IMG/VR virus record: IMGVR_UViG_3300036834_000189
Coordinates: 52,207 to 116,206 of that record
Reading direction: 5' to 3' (one strand)
Origin: a virus
Length of the DNA stretch: 64,000 nt
The position numbers and the translations under genes were made by a program. Under the pieces are notes generated by a model. That model had not been told where the DNA came from and searched no databases. It saw only the letters and a program-made list of their open reading frames with translations. Positions 7,834 through 15,896 of this stretch are shown here, one piece after another; position 1 is the first letter of the stretch; the number at the start of each line of letters is the position of its first letter.

Positions 7834-8039
7834 GACAGCTTACCCCGGCAGCCAGGCTGACCCTCGCGTTGCGTGAAGCCGGTGCGCCGCAGGACATGAT
7901 CGACCGCGCCGCCACCGGGTATTACGGCGATTTCACGTCACCGCTGCCGTTCCCGATCAGTCGATTGGTCAAGGATGCCAGAGCCGCCGGGCTCGACGCG
8001 ATCGCGCGCCGCGCGATGGATGGCGAGTTCGACGGCTGA
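7830..8039 (+). CDS. Small hypothetical protein (69 aa)
   Basis: ATG 7830 overlaps the preceding TGA (ATGA). The 69-residue product is helical (RLTLALREAGAP..MIDRA) with a central FTSPLPFPISRLV strand region. No recognised domain; the coupling and the steady coding pattern support a real gene. Confidence 0.65.
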   Translation: MRQLTPAARLTLALREAGAPQDMIDRAATGYYGDFTSPLPFPISRLVKDARAAGLDAIARRAMDGEFDG

Positions 8040-8050
8040 CCGGAGAGCAA

Positions 8051-8350
8051 ATGATGCTCACGACTGACAATATCCTCGATTTGCTGCGTAAGATGCCTGA
8101 CAGCCTGAAGCCGCTCATGGATGGGCTCGGCTGCGGCATAGCGCCGATTGCTCGCATAACTTTGCGCGACACAGACCTGCACGGCAACAAGCTGCGCCTT
8201 GTTTGCGGCGTCGAGTTCATTGAGGACGATGAAGCCGTCGAGGACGATGAAAACGGCGACATGCCTGATAGCGATTGGGAAACCCAGAATGCCGACGATC
8301 AAGCAGAAAGCCGATCATGTCCGTGCCGCGCAGCAGACGCGGACCCATGA
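8051..8350 (+). CDS. Small acidic hypothetical protein (99 aa)
   Basis: Preceded by a good SD (GGAGAG, spacing 5) at ATG 8051. Residues 1-58 look folded; residues 59-75 are highly acidic (EDDEAVEDDENGD). It overlaps the following zinc-finger gene by 62 nt in another frame, so its real C-terminus could be shorter if one of the two starts is wrong. Function unknown. Confidence 0.55.
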   Translation: MMLTTDNILDLLRKMPDSLKPLMDGLGCGIAPIARITLRDTDLHGNKLRLVCGVEFIEDDEAVEDDENGDMPDSDWETQNADDQAESRSCPCRAADADP

Positions 8351-8555
8351 ATGTCACTGGCCGGGATGCGACCGGCAGGTACCCCCGGCGAAATGGGGAT
8401 GTCTGCGTCATTGGCGGATGCTGCCGCGGTCTCTGCAGCAGCGGATCTGGCGGGCGTACCAGCCGGGGCAGGAAACGACGCTGACCCCGAGCCGGGAATA
8501 TGTCGAAGCGGCCCGCGCGGTGCAGGAGTGGATTCGCGATGGGCGCCGTGTATAG
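8289..8555 (+). CDS. Small zinc-finger-like phage protein (88 aa)
   Basis: Contains HECHWPGCDRQVPPAKWGC followed by LRHW: a C-x4-C-x9-C-x3-H arrangement likely to bind zinc, then RIWRAYQPGQE. This combination is a recurrent small tailed-phage protein family of unknown function. The start ATG 8289 lies inside the previous gene. The conserved core starts at about residue 20, so the N-terminus is uncertain. Confidence 0.7.
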   Translation: MPTIKQKADHVRAAQQTRTHECHWPGCDRQVPPAKWGCLRHWRMLPRSLQQRIWRAYQPGQETTLTPSREYVEAARAVQEWIRDGRRV

Positions 8556-8585
8556 TGAGCAAAACCGCCATTTTTGGAGGATTTT

Positions 8586-8978
8586 ATGATCGTCGACCGC
8601 CTGCCCTTTGGTCCCGTTCCGATCGAGCCGATGGCCGAGATCACCACCCGCTTCGAGGTCGCGACCGACGGCAAGATCACCCTCGGCGAGCGCGACGCCG
8701 ACCACCCGCTGATCGAGGCCGAAACCGACGAGATCGCGCTGAGCGTGAGCTACAGCGAGATCGCCGAGCATGTCGGCGGCGACCGCGTCGACTGGTGCTG
8801 GCTGCGGCTGACGACGCAGGGCGCCAGCGCCGACACCGGGCGAGCCTTCGAGGCGTGCCTGGAAGCCTGTCTGCCGTGGACCCAGCTGCGCCAGCTGCAC
8901 GCCTATCTCGGGTTCCTGCTCGCTCAGGTCGAAAAAGGCGACCGGCGCGAAGCGAAGCCGCGCGAGGACATGCCGTGA
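8586..8978 (+). CDS. Hypothetical protein (130 aa)
   Basis: ATG 8586 follows a strong SD (GGAGGATTTT). A TATAGT hexamer at 8551-8556 could be a weak -10 box. The 130-residue product alternates strands and acidic helices and contains a DWCWLRL segment; no domain is recognised. Good codon-level continuity supports the gene. Confidence 0.65.
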   Translation: MIVDRLPFGPVPIEPMAEITTRFEVATDGKITLGERDADHPLIEAETDEIALSVSYSEIAEHVGGDRVDWCWLRLTTQGASADTGRAFEACLEACLPWTQLRQLHAYLGFLLAQVEKGDRREAKPREDMP

Positions 8979-9096
8979 CCAATCGTTGACCCGGTTGGGC
9001 AATCTTGGTGTGCAACCTTGGATTGCGTTATCCATCCGGTGTGCATTCTCCGGTCGATGCTCGATTCCGCCATTCGGACACCACATCTATGTCGTG

Positions 9097-9603
9097 ATGA
9101 AGGGCCATCTCAAAGGCAGCGCCTTCGAGCGTCTGTTGTGCCGTAAATTGTCGTTGTGGCTGTCGCACGGCGAGCGTTCCGATCTGCTGTGGCGATCCTC
9201 GATGTCGGGCGGCCGAGCCACGTTGCAGCTCGCCAAGGACGAGGTCAATCGGGCGCAGAGCGGCGATCTCACCGCGATTGCCCGCGACGCCTACCGGTTC
9301 TGCGACCGGACGTTTATCGAGGCCAAGCACTACCGTGATCTGGCCATTGCGCGGGGTCTGCTGTGCGACACCGGCCGGCTGGCGGGGTTCTGGAAAAACA
9401 CCGTGGCCGCCGCCGCCAAGTACGACAAGACACCGCTGCTGATCGCCCGGCAGAACCGCTATCCGATCATCGCGATCACCGGCGCCACGGTGTTCGCCTG
9501 CCCGCCGGTGCTGACACTGCACGGCTGGAGTGCGCAGCTGTACCTGCTCGACGATGCGCTCAACGAGCCGGCGGTGACCATGCTGCGCCGCCCGCGCCAC
9601 TGA
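9097..9603 (+). CDS. PD-(D/E)XK nuclease, putative Holliday-junction resolvase type
   Basis: From ATG 9097 (or GTG 9094) the 168-residue product shows the PD-(D/E)XK order: E11 in KGSAFERL, GDL with D57, and E75-A-K77 in FIEAKHY, followed by a helix and a strand (PLLIARQNR). The SMSGGRA segment also fits resolvase-like members. A longer in-frame form from TTG 8986 exists, but its first 37 residues do not look like the family. It probably cleaves branched DNA before packaging, consistent with its place between the recombinase block and terminase. Confidence 0.7.
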   Translation: MKGHLKGSAFERLLCRKLSLWLSHGERSDLLWRSSMSGGRATLQLAKDEVNRAQSGDLTAIARDAYRFCDRTFIEAKHYRDLAIARGLLCDTGRLAGFWKNTVAAAAKYDKTPLLIARQNRYPIIAITGATVFACPPVLTLHGWSAQLYLLDDALNEPAVTMLRRPRH

Positions 9604-9730
9604 CACCGCCAAAAAAGCCGGATAAAAAACGCTTGGCAAGCCCGCCATCTGCTGCTAATGGGAAAACCGCTGCCGGGGGAACGACGCTCAGCCTTGGTGC
9701 GGTAGCCGTGAAGCGCTGACGACACGACAG

Positions 9731-10633
9731 ATGCCGCAGTCCCGCTCGATCAACAACTACAAGCCGGCCATACCCTACGACTACATCGGTCTGCAGCCGT
9801 CGCACAAGCGGCTGGTCGACGAGTATCTGGTCGATTTGAACATTGCGCAGGCGGCGCAGCGCTGCAACATCAACCTGACGACCGCCGAGCACATCATCCG
9901 GCGTGACGACGTGCAGCGCGCGGTCAAGGAGCGCCGCACCTTTCTCGACAGTGGGCGTGCCCTCAAAGGCGCCAAGTTTGTGCTCGACAAGCTGTGGGAG
10001 GTGGCCACCGCCGACCCGCGCGATCTGGTGCAGATCTGGAAATTGCCGTGCCGCTTCTGCTGGGGATTGAACGGGCGCTACCAATTCACCAAAGCGGAGT
10101 TCGACCGGTTGTTGAAGGCGCATGAATACGGCTTGAGCGACCGCCCGTTCGACGCGTTGTGGCCGCGCTCCGACGCCGACCGCGCCGCCTGGGTGTGCGG
10201 CAAGAACCGGCTTGGTCTGGACACGCTCGGCGGCGACGGCTACACGACGCGCCGCGACCCCAACCCGAATTGCACCGAGTGCGCCGGTCAGGGGGTGACA
10301 ATCAACGTGACCGCGGACACCCGCAAACTGTCCAAGGGCGCCCAGGCGCTGTATCGCGGCGTCAAGCTCGACAAGCAGGGCCGGATCGAGGTCCTGATGG
10401 CCAACGCCGATATCGCCAACGGTTTGTTGGCCAAGCACTATGGGATCATCGACAAGCACAAGGCCGGGTCCGGGGAGAGCATGACGATCGATCCGTCGAC
10501 CTTGTCCGAGGAAGAACTGGCGCAGGCGATCACTCATCTGGAGCAGATGGTCGACGGCGAGTTCACGGTGATCGAGTCGGGTGCGCCGGTCGAGCAGATC
10601 GCACCACGCAAGCTCACTCGGCCGGTCGGATGA
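9731..10633 (+). CDS. terS: Terminase small subunit
   Basis: A 300-residue protein with an N-terminal helix-turn-helix (about 33-66: LNIAQAAQRCNI..TTAEHIIRRDDV) typical of small terminases, then PRDLVQIWKLPCRFCWG and PNCTECAGQG. C107-x2-C110 and C181-x2-C184 probably form a zinc site, a layout seen in a subfamily of phage TerS proteins. It would recognise phage DNA and regulate the large subunit encoded 1.5 kb downstream. Two ATGA/TGATG-coupled small genes follow. Confidence 0.85.
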   Translation: MPQSRSINNYKPAIPYDYIGLQPSHKRLVDEYLVDLNIAQAAQRCNINLTTAEHIIRRDDVQRAVKERRTFLDSGRALKGAKFVLDKLWEVATADPRDLVQIWKLPCRFCWGLNGRYQFTKAEFDRLLKAHEYGLSDRPFDALWPRSDADRAAWVCGKNRLGLDTLGGDGYTTRRDPNPNCTECAGQGVTINVTADTRKLSKGAQALYRGVKLDKQGRIEVLMANADIANGLLAKHYGIIDKHKAGSGESMTIDPSTLSEEELAQAITHLEQMVDGEFTVIESGAPVEQIAPRKLTRPVG

Positions 10634-10845
10634 CCGACAGCAAGCTCGTCGAGCTTGACGGCAATCTCGATGTCGAGCGCCCGACCGCGCTGGCTTACCG
10701 GTTCTACGACGGGCGGGTGCACGTCTGGCTGCCGAAGTCGCTGTGCACATGGACGCCGGATCACGGGGCGGTCGACGAACTTGAAGGCGAATGCGGTACG
10801 ATGGAAGTGCCGGAGTGGCTCGCCCTCAGGGCGGGGCTTTTGTGA
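10630..10845 (+). CDS. Small hypothetical protein (71 aa)
   Basis: ATG 10630 overlaps the TerS stop (ATGA). Contains YRFYDGRVHVWLPKSLCTW and ends VPEWLALRAGLL, a pattern recurring in small tailed-phage proteins near terminase. Likely a single beta-rich domain; function unknown. Confidence 0.65.
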   Translation: MTDSKLVELDGNLDVERPTALAYRFYDGRVHVWLPKSLCTWTPDHGAVDELEGECGTMEVPEWLALRAGLL

Positions 10846-11051
10846 TGCCTGACGATCCCGTCTCAGAGCCGCTGCTGCAATTCTTCCGCTACGAGCACCT
10901 GCGCCCGGAATTGCAGTCGATCAGCAAGGTGTTCGGCGATCTGGCGCACGACCTCGTCGTCGCGTTGCCGCGCAACCCCGAGCGCACGGTCTGCTTGCGC
11001 AAGCTATTAGAGGCAAAGGACTGCGCGGTGCGCGCCTTGCTGTTCAAGTAA
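10845..11051 (+). CDS. Small conserved phage protein (68 aa)
   Basis: TGATG coupling to the previous gene. The phrases LLQFFRYEHLRPELQ and LPRNPERTVCLRKLLEAKDCAVRA belong to a small helical family widespread in tailed phages and prophages. The conserved RNPER.V.LRKLLEAKDAAVRA part suggests a fixed structural or regulatory partner, but no role is established. Confidence 0.7.
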   Translation: MPDDPVSEPLLQFFRYEHLRPELQSISKVFGDLAHDLVVALPRNPERTVCLRKLLEAKDCAVRALLFK

Positions 11052-11089
11052 GTCGAGTCGATCTGCCCCCGCATGCTCAGCGCCAGTGA

Positions 11090-11299
11090 GTGACTCGCAT
11101 GCCTGTTCCCCCCGACGGTTCGAAGAACCACCCGCTCTACGTGGTCACCACCACGGCTCCGGGCACCGCTCCGACAGTCCCGCCCGACGGGACAGCAGGC
11201 AACCCGCTGTATGTCGTGACCGTGGCCGCCCCGGCGGTTGCCGCCACGGCGCCTCCCGACGGCACCGCGGGCAACCCGCTGAATGTGACGCCGGGCTGA
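11090..11299 (+). CDS. Short repeat protein (PPDG...NPLYVVT)
   Basis: Starts at GTG 11090 or ATG 11099. The product consists of three near copies of PPDG(S/T)xxxPL(Y/N)V separated by Ala/Thr/Pro-rich linkers. Repetition is visible at the DNA level as well. The strand-like repeats resemble short virion-decorating or fibre-attached peptides, but this is only an impression. Small size and position next to packaging genes fit a virion accessory protein. Confidence 0.55.
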   Translation: MTRMPVPPDGSKNHPLYVVTTTAPGTAPTVPPDGTAGNPLYVVTVAAPAVAATAPPDGTAGNPLNVTPG

Positions 11300-11337
11300 T
11301 GTCGGCACCGCGCATTGATACATAACAATCCAGAGAC

Positions 11338-11493
11338 GCGCGTGGGGAGTTAGCCTGGGACAAGCCGCGGGGCGCGGTCGTAGTTGCCCGCGCGGCCCGA
11401 GGCCCCGCAGGTCTCCCTGCGCGCTGCGGCGAAGGCCGCCCGATGGCCCTTTCGGCTTTGGCCGGGGTTATCTAGCCCTCGGGGCTCCACGCG
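11338..11493 (+). ncRNA. Candidate structured RNA between repeat protein and secreted protein
   Basis: This gap has no convincing gene but strong nested pairing potential. The ends close with CGCGTGG (11339-11345) against CCACGCG (11487-11493). Inside are GCCGCG+GGGC (11364-11373 area) against GCCC+CGCGGC (11386-11396) with one bulge, CGCAGG/CCTGCG (11406-11411 and 11416-11421) around TCTC, and AGCCC/GGGCT (11474-11486 area) around a 3-nt loop. A closed multibranch shape of about 155 nt suggests a phage ncRNA or a structured leader for the next gene. High GC makes chance pairing easier, so confidence is modest. It is not a tRNA. Confidence 0.35.
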
Positions 11494-11549
11494 TGCCTAC
11501 GGGCTTCTACGGGGTTTTTGACGGCACAACAATAGATCGGGAGGGGCCG

Positions 11550-11996
11550 ATGCCGATGCCGCTGCGGGCGCTGTTGGGGCTGTGCATGCTGGCGGGGGTG
11601 ACATTGACCTACTGCAGCGCGCAGGCGGTTCCCCACCAGCCGCCGTGCGGCCATGGGCACCAACCACCCTGCCCACAACCACCACCCCCGCCACCCCCGC
11701 CACCCCCGCCGCCGCCGACGCCGACGCTGACCCTGACCTTTGCGCCACAGATGCCGGCGATCCCGGCGGACACGCCGCTGGGCACCACCGTCGCCACGGT
11801 CACCGCGGCGTGGAGCGACGGCTCGGCGTTTACCGGAACCCTGATGTTCGCCGCACCTTATGCCGATGACGGCGGCACCTTCGCGCTCAGCTGCATGCAG
11901 TGCGCGACCGCCAATATCATCGTCAGCCCGCTGGGGTTGGGGCTGAGCGGGGACGGCGGCACGGTGCAGTACCTCACCGTGTCCGCCACGCCGTGA
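11550..11996 (+). CDS. Exported proline-rich protein with Ig-like domain
   Basis: Start ATG 11550 is chosen for its SD (GGGAGGGG, spacing 3); a GTG at 11493 gives a longer form without a signal at its start. Residues 1-25 are a signal peptide (PLRALLGLCMLAGVTLTYC, then SAQA as a likely cleavage site), although the Cys could also suggest a lipoprotein-like variant. A run of 13 prolines forms a rigid spacer, followed by an 80-residue beta-rich Ig/cadherin-like domain (SDGSAFTGTL...DGGTVQYLTV). An exported phage protein beside terminase could act in superinfection exclusion or at the envelope; unproven. Confidence 0.65.
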   Translation: MPMPLRALLGLCMLAGVTLTYCSAQAVPHQPPCGHGHQPPCPQPPPPPPPPPPPPPTPTLTLTFAPQMPAIPADTPLGTTVATVTAAWSDGSAFTGTLMFAAPYADDGGTFALSCMQCATANIIVSPLGLGLSGDGGTVQYLTVSATP

Positions 11997-12019
11997 GAGG
12001 GATCAGGGAGGGCCGAGCC

Positions 12020-12136
12020 ATGACGGACGGGGACGAGGCGGTTTTCGCCAATGGCGGACGCCGCCTATTGGGCGAAACCGGTTGCCCCTGTGCCGGTGGC
12101 TGGGGAGCGGCTTTCGCGCATCAGCGGGCTCCGTAG
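12020..12136 (+). CDS. Possible mini-protein (38 aa)
   Basis: ATG 12020 has a strong SD (GGGAGGG) eleven bases upstream, and the short frame (MTDGDEAVFANGGRR...) ends just before the terminase start. It could be a coupling leader for TerL or only an untranslated spacer. Low support beyond the SD. Confidence 0.3.
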   Translation: MTDGDEAVFANGGRRLLGETGCPCAGGWGAAFAHQRAP

Positions 12137-12145
12137 AGGATGCCC

Positions 12146-13726
12146 ATGGAACGCCCCGCCGCCGAGCGTTATCTGCTGACCCTGCAGGACCGTGTCTATC
12201 GCGACGCGCTCGGCGCGCGCCGAGCGCAGCCGCGCGCCGAGGATTGGGCGTACGACTACAGCGGTCGACCGACCGCGTTTCTCGGCGAGCTGATCGGGCC
12301 GCAGTGGCACGACGACGACTGGCTGGCGTGGCGGACCTTTATCAAGGCGGTGTTTGTCGAGCCGCTGACCACAGCCGGCGAGCATCGCATCTTCCAGCGC
12401 TGCACAAACCTGTCGACCCCGCCGACGACCAGACCGCCTTCGGTGTGGATGCCGATCGGTCGACGCGGCGGCAAGAGCCGCATCCTCGCCGCGATCGCGG
12501 TCTATCTGGCGATGTGCTTCGACTGGTCGCATTACCTCGACCCCGGCGAGATCGGCGTCATCCCGGTACTGGCGATGGACCGCCGCCAGGCGCGTACGAT
12601 CATGAGCTATGTCAAGGCGTTTGTGGCGCACGACAAATTGAAGGCGCGAGTGGTCGCCGAGTCGGCCGAGAGCATCGTGCTCAAAGGCAATCTGCTGATC
12701 GAGGTCGTCACGGCGTCGTTCCGCGCCGTGCGGTCGCGCACCGTGCTCGCCGCCTTGTGCGACGAGCTGGCGTTCTGGCGGAGCGAAGAGAGCAGCCTCA
12801 ACCCGGATCGCGAGATCATCGCGGCGCTCGAACCGGCGATGGCGACAATCCCCAACGCTCTCCTGCTCGGCGCGTCGTCGCCTTATGCCCGGCGCGGCGT
12901 GTTGTGGGAGAATTACGACCGGTACTATGGCAGGACCGGCGGCCCGCTGATCTGGAAGGCCGCGACACGGGTCATGAACCCGACCGTGCCGCAAGCCTTC
13001 ATCGACGCGAAATACGCCGAGGACCCGGTCGCGGCGCGCGCCGAATACGGCGCCGAGTTCCGTGTCGATGTCGACGCCTTCCTGACCCGCGAGGTCCTCG
13101 ACGACGCGGTCGTGCGCGAGGTCCGCGAGCTGCCGCCCATGCCGCAGACCATCAAGTACCGGGCATTTGTCGACCCCAGCGGCGGATCGAGCGACTCGAT
13201 GACCTTGGCGATCGGTCATGTCGACAAGGAATCGAAGCGCGGGGTCGTCGATGTGGTCCGCGAGCGCCGCCCGCCGTTCTCGCCCGAGGCGGTCGTCACC
13301 GAGTTCGCCGAGCTGCTGCGCCTGTACCGGGTGTTTCGCGTCAAGGGCGACCATTACGGCGGCGAGTGGCCGCGCGAGCGCTTCCGCATCGCCGGCATCG
13401 ATTACCAGGTCGCCGACAAGCGCAAATCCGACATCTATCTGGAGTTCCTGCCGCTGCTCAACGCCGGCCGTGTGCAGTTGATCGACGACCGCCGGCTCTA
13501 CGACCAATTGCTCACGCTGGAGCGGCGCACCGCGCGCGGCGGGCACGAATCGATCGACCACCCGCCGCACGCGCACGACGATCTGGCCAATGTCGTCGCC
13601 GGGGTCATCGTCGACTTGCTCGCCAAGCGTCAGATGCTCGATGTCGACCCGTCGGTGCTGGCGCGGTCCCTGGTGTTCAATCGGCCATCGCTGGACCGGC
13701 TCGCCGAGCCGGGTCCGCGATGGTAG
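12146..13726 (+). CDS. terL: Terminase large subunit
   Basis: The packaging motor ATPase-nuclease, 526 residues. Walker A-like GRRGGKS (105-111) and Walker B ALCDE (203-207, with catalytic D206/E207) define the ATPase. The nuclease domain has the RNase H-like acidic residues in AFVDPSGGSSDS and HAHDDLANVVAG. ATG 12146 is chosen because GAGG sits six bases before it; the ATG at 12140 abuts the SD directly. It pumps DNA into the prohead through the portal and cuts concatemers, partnered by the TerS encoded upstream. Confidence 0.92.
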   Translation: MERPAAERYLLTLQDRVYRDALGARRAQPRAEDWAYDYSGRPTAFLGELIGPQWHDDDWLAWRTFIKAVFVEPLTTAGEHRIFQRCTNLSTPPTTRPPSVWMPIGRRGGKSRILAAIAVYLAMCFDWSHYLDPGEIGVIPVLAMDRRQARTIMSYVKAFVAHDKLKARVVAESAESIVLKGNLLIEVVTASFRAVRSRTVLAALCDELAFWRSEESSLNPDREIIAALEPAMATIPNALLLGASSPYARRGVLWENYDRYYGRTGGPLIWKAATRVMNPTVPQAFIDAKYAEDPVAARAEYGAEFRVDVDAFLTREVLDDAVVREVRELPPMPQTIKYRAFVDPSGGSSDSMTLAIGHVDKESKRGVVDVVRERRPPFSPEAVVTEFAELLRLYRVFRVKGDHYGGEWPRERFRIAGIDYQVADKRKSDIYLEFLPLLNAGRVQLIDDRRLYDQLLTLERRTARGGHESIDHPPHAHDDLANVVAGVIVDLLAKRQMLDVDPSVLARSLVFNRPSLDRLAEPGPRW

Positions 13727-13741
13727 CAGGGAGGCGGCGGC

Positions 13742-13912
13742 ATGTGGGGAGAAAGCCGGTACCAGGAGCTGGTCGACACTGTCAGGACACTGCTCCCGCT
13801 GCTCGAAGAGCGGTTGCGGGAGGGCGTGAAGGAGCGCCCGCTGCCGTTCGCGCTGCGTTTGCAATTGGAAGAACTGAGCGCTCTGGTGGGGACGCCGGGC
13901 ATGCGGTTGTGA
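13742..13912 (+). CDS. Small helical hypothetical protein (56 aa)
   Basis: ATG 13742 follows GGGAGGCGGC. The product (MWGESRYQELVDTVRTLLPLLEERLREG...) is an amphipathic helical mini-protein with Leu repeats, possibly a dimer. It lies immediately after terL and before a divergent or uncertain gene. Function unknown. Confidence 0.5.
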   Translation: MWGESRYQELVDTVRTLLPLLEERLREGVKERPLPFALRLQLEELSALVGTPGMRL

Positions 13913-13946
13913 GCTTCACCGATCGGGGCATGATCGTCGCCACCCA

Positions 13947-14414
13947 ATGAGTAGGGCGCCGTGGCGCGCCTCTGGCGTTCCGGGCATCTATATCGTGCCT
14001 GCCGGGGTGCACGTGCCTGAGCGATTTGCCGTCGGCTGCATGGTACACGGCGTCTGGACCCTGCTCGGGATTTTTCGCAATTGGGATGTTGCCGTGAGGG
14101 TGCGCCGCGCCACCCTGGACGAGTATCCGGGCAAAAAGGGACGCGGTTGCGTTTCTCGTGCGCGCGGCCTGACAAGGCCCTACCGGGCGTTTCTGCCGGG
14201 TGGAACGGCCCTTGGCTTCTTCACCACCGAGTGGCGCGCTCGGCGGGCCATTCGGGAATGCATCGAAGATCCAGCGGCAATCGCCAAGTATCGGCACAAT
14301 CACCGCGGGCCACGGCTGGCCGGGCACTTCTGTCCCGCGTGCGGCAACCGGGATAGGGAGGAGGACGGCGCGGTCGGTATTGGACCCAGTACGTCGGGCA
14401 TTGCCAGTGGGTGA
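13947..14414 (+). CDS. Hypothetical protein (155 aa)
   Basis: An open frame with plausible composition (GIYIVPAGVHVPERFAVGCMV, WTLLGIFRNWDVAVRVRRATLDEYPG) but no visible SD and no recognised family. A C-P-A-C pair near residue 130 could bind metal. It ends 12 nt before the convergent minus-strand operon. It may be the last gene of the packaging block. Confidence 0.45.
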   Translation: MSRAPWRASGVPGIYIVPAGVHVPERFAVGCMVHGVWTLLGIFRNWDVAVRVRRATLDEYPGKKGRGCVSRARGLTRPYRAFLPGGTALGFFTTEWRARRAIRECIEDPAAIAKYRHNHRGPRLAGHFCPACGNRDREEDGAVGIGPSTSGIASG

Positions 14415-14426
14415 ACCAAGCGCGCT

Positions 14427-14924
14427 TCACTGCCGGGTGGTCAGCAGATCCATGAACCGACCTTCGAACATCATGGCGGGCGGCTGCGGCCGGCGGCGCA
14501 ATTCGCGGATCCTGCCCTTGTAGTCGCGCACCGTGTCGAAGCTGGCGAACAAGCTGCCGGTGCGGTCGCCGACGGTGATCTGGTAGCCCTCGGTGCGGCG
14601 GTCCTTGAGGAAGCCGCCGGTGCCCTCGCGCTGTGCGCGCTCGGCCTCCTCGGACTCGACCGTAGCCATCCAGCACGCCGTGATGACCGCGTAGCGCACC
14701 GCCTGGACCTTGACCAGCAGCGCGCGGAACAGCGCCATGGTGAGATCCTTCTCGAAGCCGCCGCCCAGCTGGATCGACTTGGGGTCGACGACGCTGGTCG
14801 CGCCGTCCGCGCCGTCCATGACGAACAGCGGCGGCAGATCCTTGCCCGCCGCCACTTTCCCGATCGCGCCTTGCAGATGGCGGCAATGAATTTCGAGATA
14901 CTGCTCCAGCGAGGGCTCGGTCAT
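14427..14924 (-). CDS. Hypothetical protein (165 aa), last gene of minus operon A
   Basis: A 165-residue protein with an N-terminal helical part (LEQYLEIHCRHLQGAIGKV) and a mid segment LFRALLVKVQAVRYAVITACWMATVESEE. No recognised domain. Being the promoter-distal gene of a string of six or seven minus-strand small genes, it is probably expressed together with them from the promoter near 16.42 kb. Confidence 0.65.
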   Translation of the reverse strand: MTEPSLEQYLEIHCRHLQGAIGKVAAGKDLPPLFVMDGADGATSVVDPKSIQLGGGFEKDLTMALFRALLVKVQAVRYAVITACWMATVESEEAERAQREGTGGFLKDRRTEGYQITVGDRTGSLFASFDTVRDYKGRIRELRRRPQPPAMMFEGRFMDLLTTRQ

Positions 14925-14937
14925 CAGAGGTCGTCCA

Positions 14938-15048
14938 TCACAGTGGTTTCCTCGTGTCGTGCGGCGTGCTGCTGCCGTCGGCGGCGCATACGACCATGAC
15001 CTTGTGCTCGTCCATTTGCTGGCAACCCAGAGCGGTCGGCTCGGTCAT
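14938..15048 (-). CDS. Mini-protein (36 aa)
   Basis: The start (complement of 15046-15048) overlaps the stop of the upstream minus gene as ATGA. The 36-residue product (MTEPTALGCQQMDEHKVMV...) is too short to assign. The coupling is the main support. Confidence 0.4.
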   Translation of the reverse strand: MTEPTALGCQQMDEHKVMVVCAADGSSTPHDTRKPL

Positions 15049-15242
15049 TTCGCCCTCGCTGCCCGCTTGCGGAATTCGTAGATCGCACTTTCGAGCGAGC
15101 GTCGGGCGTCGCCCTCGGCGTAACCCTCTTCCCACGCGTCGACGACGGCAAGGTAACGATCCGCCGCCCGGGCGAGATATTCGCCGAACTCGATCGCGTA
15201 ATCCTTCGAGGTGCGCTCGGGAGTACGTGCGTCGTGCGTCAT
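15045..15242 (-). CDS. Small hypothetical protein (65 aa)
   Basis: Helical acidic/basic protein (SKDYAIEFGEYLARAADRYLAVVDAWEEGYAEG...). Stop overlaps the next minus gene. Belongs to minus operon A. No domain is recognised. Confidence 0.65.
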   Translation of the reverse strand: MTHDARTPERTSKDYAIEFGEYLARAADRYLAVVDAWEEGYAEGDARRSLESAIYEFRKRAARAK

Positions 15243-15272
15243 GGCTTTGGGTTTCCTGGCCGTGCGGGTTCA

Positions 15273-15461
15273 CTATAACTTGTCGATCTGCGCCGCGGCA
15301 CGCTCCAGGATCCGCGCAATCCTGCTCCACACCCGGTGTGGGTCGCGATCCTGCCACGCGCTCTGCAGCACGCCAGCGCTCTCGTAATACTGCTCTGCGG
15401 CATGACGCAGGACCGCCGCGACCTTGTCCGGCGCGTCAACGTCGAGATCCAGGCTTTTCAT
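15273..15461 (-). CDS. Small hypothetical protein (62 aa)
   Basis: The start at 15461 (MKSLDLDVDAPDKV) is preferred because GGAAG lies about 10 nt upstream; a longer form from 15494 is possible. The product is two or three helices rich in Ala, Arg and Glu. Part of minus operon A; unknown function. Confidence 0.6.
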   Translation of the reverse strand: MKSLDLDVDAPDKVAAVLRHAAEQYYESAGVLQSAWQDRDPHRVWSRIARILERAAAQIDKL

Positions 15462-15506
15462 AGCTGTTTCACTTCCAGATTTTGGGTCCATCACATTTGC
15501 CCCTTA

Positions 15507-15869
15507 TCAATACTCGCTGGGCAGCAGGATGGTGCCGCCAGTGAACCACAGAGTAATTCCTCCCTCCGGGAAGTCGGTGTAGTCGATCCGTTTCGACCAC
15601 ACCTTGTTGTCGTTGCCATCCTCGACAAACAGTTTGGCGGTACCGTTTTCCGCGACGACGAGTTTCCACACCTGGAATTCTTCACGGCGGATCTTTGGGC
15701 GGTGCTGGCCAAAGGCGATCTCGTCCAAGAGCCAGTAGGCGCCGGCCGTCTCGGCGACGTACTGCACGCCCTCGGTGTAGAGGACGTTGCGCGCGAGACC
15801 GTGGCGGAACCATTGCTCGGTGCCGGTGAATTGACCCAGCACGACCGGGTCGAGTTTGTGGTTGGTCAT
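15507..15869 (-). CDS. DUF6876-like protein (120 aa)
   Basis: The segment FTGTEQWFRHGLARNVLYTEGVQYVAE then AYWLLDEIAFGQ is the hallmark of the DUF6876 family found in phages and mobile elements. Mixed alpha/beta with a C-terminal strand GGITLWFTGGTI. Role unknown. The SD is GGAG; the family is usually carried among small accessory genes, as here. Confidence 0.75.
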   Translation of the reverse strand: MTNHKLDPVVLGQFTGTEQWFRHGLARNVLYTEGVQYVAETAGAYWLLDEIAFGQHRPKIRREEFQVWKLVVAENGTAKLFVEDGNDNKVWSKRIDYTDFPEGGITLWFTGGTILLPSEY

Positions 15870-15896
15870 TTCGGTCTCCGTGGAAGAGAGGGGCGC

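Noticed and set aside
8551-8556. Promoter -10 box TATAGT before the 8586 gene
   Set aside because: It lies over the stop of the previous gene with no -35 box and only five of six matches; too weak to list.
8986-9096. Extended N-terminus of the PD-(D/E)XK protein from TTG 8986
   Set aside because: The extra residues do not resemble the family, while ATG 9097 starts exactly at the conserved KGSAFER region.
9604-9719. Frame-shifted extension of the PD-(D/E)XK gene (Lys/Pro-rich tail)
   Set aside because: It would need a +2/-1 shift exactly at the stop; no slippery sequence was found and the nuclease domain is already complete.
11338-11493. tRNA or tmRNA gene
   Set aside because: No cloverleaf with T-loop GTTCRANNC or CCA end could be drawn; only generic hairpins are seen.
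12065-13864. Long antisense frame over terminase large subunit
   Set aside because: The plus strand has an unambiguous TerL with Walker and nuclease motifs; the antisense frame is a by-product of high GC at third positions.
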